DNA from: Manis javanica
Taxonomy: Eukaryota; Chordata; Mammalia; Pholidota; Manidae
Direction: 5' to 3'
Assembly (NCBI RefSeq): GCF_040802235.1
Contig: NC_133162.1
Span: 2,559,501 to 2,623,500, forward strand
Length of the DNA: 64,000 nucleotides
The notes under the pieces are model-generated. The model was not told the DNA's origin. It did not search any database and was given only the letters and a program-made list of their open reading frames with translations. Positions 35,489 through 44,648 of this stretch are shown here, in pieces. Position numbers and translations under genes: made by a program. The first letter of the stretch is position 1, and the number at the start of each line of letters is the position of its first letter.

Positions 35489-36350
35489 ATGAAAAGGCAA
35501 AAAAATATGACCCAGACAAGACTAATCCAGACAGCTTCAGCATCTGCTACATCTTCCCCTGAGAAGGAACCTGGGGAGATAGATTTAACCAGTCTTCCTG
35601 AAAAAGAATTCAAAACAAAAGTCATAACCATGCTGATGGACTTGCAGAGAAATATGCAAGAACTAAGGAAGGAGAATACAGAAATAAAACAAGCTCTGAA
35701 AGGACTTCAAAACAGAATGGACGAGATGCAAGAGACCATTAATGGAGTAGAAAACAGAGAACAGGAACGCCGAGAAGCTGATGCAGAGAGAGAGATAAAA
35801 GGATCTCCAGGAATGAAAGAATTCTAAGAGAGCTGAGTGACCAACCAAAATGGAACAATATCCGCATTACAGGGATACCAGAAGAAGAAGAGAGAGAAAA
35901 AGGGATAGAAGTGTCTTTGAAGAAATAATTGCTGAAAACTTCCCCAAACTAGGGGAAGAAATGGCCTCTCAGACCACAGAGGTACACAGAACTCCCATGA
36001 CAAGGGATCCAAGGAGGGCAACACCAAGACGCATAATAATTAAAATGGCAAAGATCAAAGACAAGGACAAAGTATTAAAGGCAGCCAGAGAGAAAAAAAA
36101 GGTTACCTACAAAGGAAAACCAATCAGGCTATCATCAGACTTCTCAATAGAAACCCTATAGGCCAGAAGAGAATGGCATGACATATTTAATGCAATGAAA
36201 AAGAAGGACCTTGAACCAAGACTACTGTATCCAGCACGATTATCATTTAAATATGAAGGAGGGATTAAACAATTCCCAGACAAGCAAAAGTTGAGGGAAT
36301 TTGCCTCCCACAAACCACCTCTACAGGGCATCCTACAGGGACTGCTCTAG
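35489..36350 (+). pseudogene. L1 ORF1 (nucleic-acid-binding coiled-coil protein), broken
   Basis: ORF1 protein normally trimerises and coats L1 RNA. The frame opens at 35,489 with MKRQKN. It shows a heptad-rich coiled-coil stretch (residues about 50-105) and the conserved RNA-binding part in another frame (KGKPIRLSSDFS near 36,110). It is interrupted near 35,790-35,800 by a 2-base length gain relative to the L1 at 62.5 kb, again near 35,908 by a 1-base loss, and by a TAG near 36,160 where the family normally has a glutamine codon. At least three lesions make it non-functional. The final stop is at 36,348. Confidence 0.88.
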
Positions 36351-36545
36351 ATGGGAGCACCCCTAAAAAGAGCCCAGAACAAAACACCCAACATATGAAG
36401 AATGGAGGAGGAGGAATAAGAAGGGAGAGAAATAAAGAATCATCAGACCACATTTATAATAGCTCAACAAGCGAGTTAAGTTAGACAGTAAGATAGTAAA
36501 GAAGGTAACCCTGAACCTCTGGAAACCACAAACTTTAAGCCTGCA

Positions 36546-39500
36546 ATGGCAGTAAGTACATACCTTTCAATAATCACCCTAAATGTAAATGAACTGAATG
36601 TACCAATCAAAAGACACAGAGTAATAGAATGGATAAAAAAGCAAGATCCATCCATATGCTGCTTACAAGAGACTCACCTCAAACCCAAAGACATGCACAG
36701 ACTTAAAGTCAAGAGATGGAAAAAGATATTTCATGCAAACAACACAGAGAAGAAAGCACGTGCTACAATTCTGGTATCAGACAAAACAGACTTCAAAATA
36801 AAGAAAGTAACAAAAGATAAAGAAGGACATTACATAATGATAAAGGGCTCAGTCCAACAAGAGGATATAACCATTCTAAATATATATGCACCCAATACAG
36901 GAGCACCAACATACCTGAAACAAATATTAACAGAACTAAAGGAGGAAACAGAATGCAATGCATTCATTTTAGGAGACTTCAACACACCACTCACACCAAA
37001 GGACAGATCCACCAGACAGAAAATAAGTAAGGACACACAGGCACTGAACAACACACTAGAACAGATGGACCTAATAGACATCTACAGAACTCTACATCCA
37101 AAAGCAAGAGGATACACATTCTTCTCAAGTGCACATGAAACATTCTCCAGAATAGACCACATACTAGCCCACAAAAAGAGCCTCAGTAAATTCAAAAAGA
37201 TTGAAATCCTACAAACCAACTTTTCAGACCACAAAGGCATAAAACTAGAAATAAACTGTACAAAGAAAGCAAAAAGGCTCACAAACACATGGAAGCTTAA
37301 CAACATGCTCCTAAATAATCAATGGATCAATGACCAAATAAAAATGGAGATCCAGCAATATATGGAAACAAATGACAACAACAACACAAAGCCCCAACTA
37401 CTGTGGGATACAGCAAAAGCAGTCTTAAGAGGAAAGTATGTAGCAATCCAGGCATATTTAAAAAAGGAAGAACAATCCCAAATGAATGATCTAATGTCAC
37501 AATTATCAAAATTGGAAAAAGAAGAACAATTGAGGCCTAAGGTCAGCAGAAGGAGGGACATAATAAAGATCAGAGAAGAAATAAATAAAATTGAGAAGAA
37601 TAAAACAATAGCAAAAATCAATGAAACCAAGAGCTGGTTCTTCGAGAAAATAAACAAAATAGATAAGCCTCTAGCCAGACTTAATAACAGGAAAAGAGAG
37701 TCAACACAAATCAACAGAATCAGAAACGAGAAAGGAAAAATCACGACGGACCCCACAAAAATACAAAGAATTATTAGAGAATACTATGAAAACCTATATG
37801 CTAACAAGCTGGGAAACCTAGGAGAAATGGACAACTTCCTAGAAAAATACAACCTTCCAAGACTGATGCAGAAAGAAACAGAAAATCTAAACAGACCAAT
37901 TACCAGCAACGAAATTGAAGCGGTAATCAAAAACTACCAAAGAACAAAACCCCCGGGCCAGATGGAATCACCTCGGAATTTTATCAGACATACAGGGAAG
38001 ACATAATACCCATTTTCCTTAAAGTTTTCCAAAAAATAGAAGAGGAGGGGATACTCCCAAACTCATTCTATGAAGCCAACATCACCCTAATACCAAAACC
38101 AGGCAAAGACCCCACCAAAAAAGAAAACTACAGACCAATATCCCTGATGAACGTAGATGCAAAAATACTCAACAAAATATTAGCAAACCGAATTCAAAAA
38201 TACATCAAAAGGATCATACACCATGACCAAGTGGGATTCATCCCAGGGATGCAAGGATGGTACAACATTCGAAAGTCCATCAACATCATCCACCACATCA
38301 ACAAAAAGACAAAAACCACATGATCATCTCCATAGATGCTGAAAAAGCATTTGACAAAGTTCAACATCCATTCATGATAAAAACTCTCAGCAAAATGGGA
38401 ATAGAGGGCAAGTACCTCAACATAATAAAGGCCATTTATGATAAACCCACAGCCAACATTATACTGAACAGCGAGAAGCTGAAAGCATTTCCTCTGAGAT
38501 CGGGAACTAGACAGGGATGCCCACTCTCCCCATTGTTATTTAACAAAGTGCTGGAGGTCCTAGCCACGGCAATCAGACAAAACAAAGAAATACAAGGAAT
38601 CCAGATTGGTAAAGAAGAAGTTAAACTGTCACTATTTGCAGATGACATGATATTGTACATAAAAAACCCTAAAGACTCCACCCCAAAACTACTAGAACTG
38701 ATATGGGAATATAGCAAAGTTGCAGGATACAAAATTAACACACAGAAATCTGTGGCTTTCCTATACACTAACAATGAACCAACAGAAAGAGAAATCAGAA
38801 AAACTCCATTCACAATTGCACCAAAAAGAATAAAATACCTAGGAATAAACCTAACCAAAGAAGTGAATGACCTATACCCTGAAAACTACAAGTCACTCTA
38901 AAGAGAAATTAAAGGGGACACTAATAAATGGAAACTCATCCCATGCTCATGGCTAGGAAGAATTAATATCGTCAAAATGGCCATTCTGCCCAAAGCAATA
39001 TACAGATTTGATGCAATCCCTATGAAACTACCAGCAACATTCTTCAATGAACGGGAACAAATAATTCAAAAATTCATATGGAAACACCAAAGACGCCGAA
39101 TAGCCAAAGCAATCCTGAAAAAGAAGAATAAAGTAGGGGGGATCTCACTCCCCAACTTCAAGCTCTACTACAAAACCATAGTAATCAAGACAATTTGGTA
39201 CTGGCACAAGAACAAAGCCACAGACCAGTGGAACAGACTAGAGACTCCAGACATTAACCAAAACATATATGGTCAATTAATATTTGATAAAGGAGCCATG
39301 GACATACAATGGCGAAATGACAGTCTCTTCAACAGATGGTGCTGGCAAAACTGGACAACTACATGTAGGAGAATGAAACTGGACCATTGTCTAACCCCAT
39401 ATACAAAAGTAAACTCAAATGGATCAAAGACCTGAATGTAAGCCATGAAACCATTAAACTCTTGGAAAAAAACATGGGCAAAATCCTCTTAGACATAAAC

Positions 39501-40353
39501 ATGAGTGACCTCTTCTTGAACATATCTCCCCGGGCAAGGAAAACAACTGCAAAAATGAACAAGTGGGACTATATTAAGCTGAAAAGCTTCTGTACAGCAA
39601 AAGACACCATCAATAGAACAAAAAGGAACCCTACAGTATGGGAGAACATATTTGAAAATGACAGATCCGATAAAGGCTTGACGTCCAAAATATATAAAGA
39701 GCTCACACACCTCAACAAAAAAACAAATAACCCAAATTGAAAAATGGCAGAGGAACTGAACAGACAGTTCTCCAAAAAAGAAATACAGATGGCCAACAGA
39801 CACATGAAAAGATGCTCCACATCACTAATTATCAGAGAAATGCAAATTAAAACTACAGTGAGGTATCACCTCACACCAGTAAGGATGGCTACCATCCAAA
39901 AGACAAACAACAACAAATGTTGGAGAGGCTGTGGAGAAAGGGGAACCCTCCTACACTGCGGAATGTAAATTAGTTCAACCATTGTGGAAAGCAGTATGGA
40001 GGTTCATCAAAATGCTCAAAACAGACCTACCATTTGATCCAGGAATTCCACTCCTAGGAATTTACCCTAAGAATGCAGCAATCAAGTTTGAGAAAGACAG
40101 ATGCACCCCTATGTTTATCGCAGCACTATTTACAATAGCCAAGAATTGGAAGCAACCTAAATGTCCATCGGTAGATGAATGGATAAAGAAGATGTGGTAC
40201 ATATACACAATGGAAAACTACTCAGCCATAAGAAGAGGGAAAATCCTACCATTTGCAGCAACATGGATGGAGCTGGAGGGTATTATGCTCAGTGAAATAA
40301 GCCAAGCGGAGAAAGAGAAATACCAAATGATTTCACTCATCTGTGGAGTATAA
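36546..40353 (+). pseudogene. L1 ORF2 (endonuclease and reverse transcriptase), broken
   Basis: ORF2 nicks DNA and copies L1 RNA. The span of 3.8 kb matches a full-length ORF2. The N-terminal endonuclease keeps its signature residues (TLNVNELN, CCLQETHL, LGDFNTPL, IDHIL, SDHKGI) in one open stretch of 486 codons. The reverse transcriptase keeps the FADDMILY metal-binding motif near 38,635-38,660. The C-terminal domain is readable to 40,353. Lesions include a one-base deletion near 37,955, a frameshift near 38,305, a TAA at 38,899, a frameshift near 39,390 and further breaks near 39,740 and 39,965. It must have been intact in the source copy, or been supplied in trans, when this insertion occurred. 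Confidence 0.92.
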
Positions 40354-40706
40354 GAACAAAGGAAAAACTGAAGGAACAAAACAGCAGCGGAATCACAGAA
40401 CCCAAAAATGGACTAACAGGTACCAAAGGGAAAGGGACTGGGGAGGATGGGTGGGTAGGGAGGGATAAAGGGGAGAGAGATGAAGGCGGGTATTAAGATT
40501 AGCATGCATGGAGGGGGAGGGAGAAAGGGGAGGGCTGTACAACACAGAGAAGACAAGTAGTGATTCTATAACATTCTGCTATGCTGATGGACAGTGACTG
40601 TAAAGGGGTTTATAGGGGGGACCTGGTATAGGGGAGAGCCTAGTAAACATAATATTCGTCATGTAAGTGTAGATTAATGATAACAAAAAAAAAAGAAAGA
40701 AAAGGG
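40354..40706 (+). mobile_element. L1 3'UTR with G-rich tract and interrupted A-rich end
   Basis: The G-rich run at about 40,438-40,485 (GGGG, GGG, GGG, GGG, GGG, GGGG) can form a G-quadruplex. It is shared with the left-edge L1, so the feature is family-wide. The 3' end is followed by an impure A-rich stretch (40,685-40,706), as expected for a former tail now inside a longer transduced unit. Confidence 0.88.
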
Positions 40707-40989
40707 GGATTACTCCCTGATAGGATAAAACTGTAAACCAACGATTAATGCATGCTTTAAATATCCTTAATTTTGATCACTTAAAGGGTGTCAGATGATC
40801 AGCTATGGAGGTACATTTTTCTGATAATACTCCTTTCTCTTAAAAAAAAAAAAAAATTCCTGTGTGGTGACCTCCAATGAGTTCTACACAATGGTATAAA
40901 GGGCATATCAAAGTGTGGGCAAAGGGTCTGTTTGTGTTTATACAGAGGATCAAAGCCTAATTTGGCTACCCAGACAATGAACTAAGATA

Positions 40990-41575
40990 TGATATGAAGA
41001 AGAACTTCCAACATCAGCACTCTCTGGAAGAGTCATACCAGAAGATGATCATCAAAAAACCTCAACAAAGATCCAGGCGATGCTGCAGCTGTAGCTGCAC
41101 TCATCCCACCGGTTCCTGGACTTGCCATTGGAATGAAGAAGGAGATATCTAAGCTGGCCTGTGCATACAGTAAAACAACAAATTTGACTGGATCTATACT
41201 GTCGGAACTCAACCAAGAATTAGGAGAAGTGCAAGTTGCAGCGCTCCAAAATCTTGCAACTATAGACTATCTACTGTTAAAAGAACATATGGGATGTGAA
41301 CAGTCCCCAGGAATGGGTTGTTTTAATTTGTCTGATTTCTCTCAGACTGTTCAAGTACAGTAAGACAATATCCACCATATCATAGATGTCTTCACAAATG
41401 CCTAAGGTGCCTAACTGGTTTTCTTGGTTTCACTGGAGATGGCTGGTAATTATAGATCTGCTTTGGTTATGTAACTGTACTCCTATTATGTTAATGTGTG
41501 TGCGCAATTTAATTAGTAGGTTAAAACCTATACATGCTGAAGTTACTCTACAAGAAGATATGTCAAATAAATAAT
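40990..41575 (+). pseudogene. ERV envelope (transmembrane subunit) remnant, broken
   Basis: The open frame at 41,133-41,363 has an alanine/leucine-rich heptad region followed by a KEHMGCE-type cysteine motif and FNLSD. This is the general layout of the heptad repeat and disulfide loop in retroviral TM subunits. A second frame at 41,386-41,574 has a tryptophan-rich stretch and a long hydrophobic membrane segment, then a short cytoplasmic end. The two parts are in different frames, with a stop at 41,361 and further breaks. No surface subunit and no start codon with a signal peptide are evident. It is a non-functional fossil. The genus cannot be fixed by eye. Confidence 0.7.
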
Positions 41576-42163
41576 CAATCTTCCCATGTTTTCTTCCACC
41601 TGCTACTTCTATAGCTTTTCTTCTTCCTTTCTAATTACAACCCTTAAATAGAATTTGTGCCTCATATCGAAATTACCAAGTATCATAATTCTTCCAAGTG
41701 GTAAAGACACCTCAAGACAAATGCTGGGCATAGAAGCCACAGGGCATAAATCTGCAAAGAAGGAAAAAGCTAACCTTTTCAAACAATATGGCTTCTCCCT
41801 CACTTACCAACTTTACATTTCCCTGTATGGCCCCGGAAGATGACTGGTTAGCCAGAGACGGGTAAGATTTCTCAAGGGAGGAACAACCTAAGACAGGCAC
41901 AGTCGCAGGGGGGCCATCAGGTGAGAAATTGGGGAGCAACAGAGGTGAGGCTTAGAACCTCACCCCCCGTTTTGAGAGAAATCTTCTGCATCCGTGGATG
42001 TTTTATTGCCCTTGTCTAGCTCGGATTAGCACATAGTCTACAGGCACACACCTGATCATCTACATTTGCCCTCTTACAGCACTAAACTATGTTTTCTACC
42101 TTTATCTTGCATCTACCTACCACTGCAGCATTTTATTAAAAATAATAATAATAAAGAGAGAAA

Positions 42164-42486
42164 TGTGGTATCCACATATAAATCAAGTATAAAAATCAAA
42201 CAAATATTCATATTTGAACTGATTGTTTATAGTTCATAATGCGTGATCAAAACTGAAAGTTTCTGTGATGACTGCCCTTGCACTGTTCACCATGTAAGAA
42301 CTTATTCACTATGTAAGAATTTGTTCACCATGTAAGAACTTGTTCGTTATGCTTCAGAAGATTGGAGACTGACGAAAATTAGGCTTGGGGTAGATTAATG
42401 ATTGTGCATTGAGCACTGACTCCCCTATACAGAATTTTATTGTTGTTAACAACCATTTGATCAACAAATATGAGAGATGCCCTCTC
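42164..42486 (+). mobile_element. ERV LTR U3-R part with 19-bp triplication
   Basis: It starts with TG after a polypurine tract. Three near-identical 19-bp units (ttc-ac-c/t-atgtaagaa-ct/tt-t-g/a) lie at 42,286-42,304, 42,305-42,323 and 42,324-42,342, and may be repeated U3 regulatory elements. It ends at ...GATGCCCTCTC followed by A19. The polyadenylation signal is not canonical (nearest is AACAAA). Confidence 0.7.
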
Positions 42487-42505
42487 AAAAAAAAAAAAAA
42501 AAAAA

Positions 42506-42728
42506 GTACAGACTTCCAATTGTAAAATAAATAAGTAACCAGGATGTAATGTATAGCATAAGGAATATAGTCAAAATATTGTTAACAACTTTGTATGGTG
42601 ATAGCTGGTAGCTAGAATTATCATGTATATAAATGTTGAATCACTGTGTTGTACACCTGAAACTAATGTACTACTGTGTGTCAACTACACACAGTGTCAA
42701 CTACCCCTCAATAAAAAATAATTATCTC
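42506..42728 (+). mobile_element. Older L1 3' end supplying the final polyadenylation signal
   Basis: 'ttgtatggtgatagctggta', then 'tcactgtgttgtacacctga', then 'aactaatgtactactgtgtg', ending 'cccctcaataaaaaataatt', is a common old L1 3' end family distinct from the young L1 here. AATAAA at 42,710-42,715 lies about 13 bases before the final A tail, so the transduced transcript was most likely cleaved here. Confidence 0.8.
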
Positions 42729-42740
42729 AAAAAAAAAAAA

Positions 42741-42754
42741 AAAATAGGAATATG
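42741..42754 (+). repeat. Target-site duplication, right copy (AAAATAGGAATATG)
   Basis: Identical to 34,673-34,686 and directly after the final A tail. Removing the insertion joins ...CACCTGTAAAATAGGAATATG to CTCCACTGTC. Confidence 0.93.
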
Positions 42755-44374
42755 CTCCACTGTCATTCCGACACCCCTGGAGTCAGTGGCACAACAACTG
42801 ACAGAACTTGAGAAAGGTGAAGTCACACTCAACAGGTCACTCCCCAAAAGGTCTGAACTCTGACCCTAACTCAACCTGTGAGGCCCAGGCAAGGACGCTG
42901 TGGAAGCTTCGCGTCACCCAAAGGGCAGGTCCCCCCACAATGCACTCAGTATTTACATCCCTGGAGAACGGCCTTTGGCTGGATGAGAGAGACTCAGTGG
43001 GAGGCGGGCACTGGTGGGAAAGGTGCCCTGTGTTTACCTGAATGAGCCTTAGGTGGAAACTGGCTCCTGAAATCTGTGATAACAAAGATTTACTCTTGCT
43101 TAGGAGAAGGTGAAGTTAAAAGGTGACTTAGAAGAAAATATAGTAGGACAGGTGGCCCTTGTGGACAGAGCAAAATCATGAGAACAGTTTGCTATAATTA
43201 AGTTTGGGATCAAATATACAGGGGAAGTAGCCATTCCTCCTCCCAGCGACCTTCACTAAAGCCAATGGCCTAATAAACTTTCAGTCAGAATTCCACTTCC
43301 ACTTGCATTTTAAAGTTTTACTTCTATAATGAGTTGTTTTAATCAGAAAACCAAAGTTCACAGACCAATGCCCAACAGCCCCATCTGATGACAGGGAAAT
43401 CCAGCGCAGTGGGTGTCCTCCCGCAACAGGAAGCAAGAAGGCCACGTCCACCTTTATGGCTTCGTGCAAACCCCACTGTGTAACCAGCGCCCACTGGATG
43501 CCAGCCCCCGGCTAGATGCAGTCAGAGCAGGGAAAAGCCTGACGCCCAGGGGGAGAAAGGCCGGCAGGTAAGGAGGGCGTCCATTTCCTCCTGCTGCTCT
43601 TGCTGAACTGCTGACTTCCGAGCCCCTTTCCTTACGGCCACCAGACACCCGTGGGGCCTCACTGCCTCGATCAACAAGCCAGCAAGAATTCGTGCACACA
43701 GCACGTGCCGTGGGTCCTGAAAAAGTCTAAGAACCACGGAGGTGGATTCAGCTGTCCCGAAGAAGGCATGCCCGACAGAGGCCTGCCGGAGCACCTACTA
43801 TTTAAACATGTTAGATTCATGATCAAAAACACTGCTGAAATTTTCATGGATCTCAGGATGCCCTCAACCGATTTAGGGGCTAAATCAATACTTTCAATAT
43901 AGTAATTAAAATAAGTTGTGGCACTTTAACCCGAGCTGACAACACTCTCCAGCTCTCGGCCACAGCTGTCCACTCTTCTGCCTGTATATAAAGTGTGCTT
44001 ACTGTAACACACTCCGCGAGAAATCACTTTCCTCTTAAGAGCTTCCTGTAATAACTGGTGCTTCCTGCCATGAGCGTGCCCGCAGACACCCTACATCACC
44101 CCTGCAATCTCCCAGTGCCAACTCAGTGACACCATCAGAAAACAGTGGCAGGGGACTGTTTCCAAGCTGTAAAGAGATCTTTGGCCAGTGAGGGGCGCCA
44201 GTGGCCTGGTCTATGAGCTGTTCTAAATATTACTGTGGGTTAGACTCCATCAGAGTTCTCCATTTTCTGAAGACTGTGTTTCTTAACTGCTACAAGATGC
44301 CCACAGATTATGAAAAAGGGGTTTAAAGCAGGTTAATTTTGGTAACTTTATGTTTAACATCACTACAAAGATAC
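42755..44374. other. 3' flank of GLRX3, no gene recognised
   Basis: The sequence runs from the L1 insertion to the inferred GLRX3 cleavage point. No named repeat or open gene was recognised. The frames of 76-90 residues on both strands overlap and show no domain. Confidence 0.45.
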
Positions 44375-44597
44375 TTTTTTTTACACAACTGTTTTTAATT
44401 GAATTTAAAGATGTTCGTCATCAATTTTTGGTGAAAAAAACAAAACATACACATATTTAGCACAACCTTGTGAAAGACACAAAGCATAACCGGTAGAAGC
44501 ACCTGCCCTCCCAGCCCCCTCGGGAGGACTGAGCCATGAACTTCTCCACTGTAGGTGAGTATCTCTTGCAATAGCTGGGCACCTAGTTCAACGTTCA
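44375..44597 (-). other. GLRX3: GLRX3 3'UTR (end inferred)
   Basis: The sequence follows the stop codon on the minus strand to an inferred cleavage point about 15-25 bases past ATTAAA (44,399-44,394). It is roughly 220 bases long. The precise end needs transcript data. Confidence 0.65.
44394..44399 (-). terminator. GLRX3: GLRX3 polyadenylation signal ATTAAA
   Basis: ATTAAA on the minus strand, followed by a GTTGTGT stretch that fits a GU-rich downstream element. I saw no AATAAA on this strand between here and 43,000. Confidence 0.6.
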
Positions 44598-44648
44598 TTA
44601 ATTTTCTCCTTTCAGTATAGGCAGCAATTCACCGTTTTCTTTCAGTTC
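44598..44648 (-). CDS. GLRX3: GLRX3 terminal coding exon (residues 320-335, stop)
   Basis: The acceptor ...TTTCTAG is followed by 16 codons (ELKENGELLPILKGEN) and TAA at 44,600-44,598. Human has R where this has K near the end. The preceding intron is phase 0. This piece closes the second glutaredoxin domain. Confidence 0.97.
   Translation of the reverse strand, partial: ELKENGELLPILKGEN

Larger units (their letters stand above)
40708..42486 (+). mobile_element. Retroposed ERV segment: env remnant, polypurine tract, 3' LTR U3-R
   Basis: The segment reads like the 3' part of a retroviral RNA. It holds a transmembrane-envelope remnant, a polypurine tract (AATAATAAAGAGAGAAA, 42,147-42,163), then an LTR start at TGTGGTATCCACATA (42,164), and it stops at an A tail (42,487) with no U5 seen. 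Ending at a tail and not at a full LTR shows it was polyadenylated RNA copied by L1 machinery, not an integrated provirus. Its left boundary abuts the L1 A-rich end. An internal A15 run lies at about 40,841-40,856. Confidence 0.75.
34687..42740 (+). mobile_element. Single 8-kb L1 insertion with ~2-kb 3' transduction
   Basis: The block runs in order: L1 5'UTR (34,687-35,488), ORF1 (35,489-36,350), ORF2 (36,546-40,353), 3'UTR (40,354-40,684), an impure A-rich stretch (40,685-40,706), an ERV env-LTR segment (40,708-42,486), an A tail (42,487-42,505), an older L1 3' end (42,506-42,728) and a final A tail. One 14-bp duplication flanks the whole block and none was found around its internal parts. 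All parts point the same way. This is the signature of an L1 transcript that read past its own polyadenylation site, ended at the older L1's AATAAA (42,710-42,715), and was inserted as one piece. Nested later insertions are a weaker alternative because they would need their own duplications. Confidence 0.85.

Noticed and set aside
36546..38006. Intact-looking 486-codon L1 endonuclease frame as a domesticated gene
   Set aside because: It stops at a simple one-base deletion and continues as normal ORF2 in the next frame, so it is an ordinary broken L1.
41609..41939. Minus-strand frames across the ERV segment
   Set aside because: They are shadows of the plus-strand retroviral sequence and have no domain.
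42164..42178. TGTGGTATCCACATA as a standalone palindromic operator-like site
   Set aside because: Its position right after a polypurine tract makes it the start of an LTR, where short inverted ends are expected.
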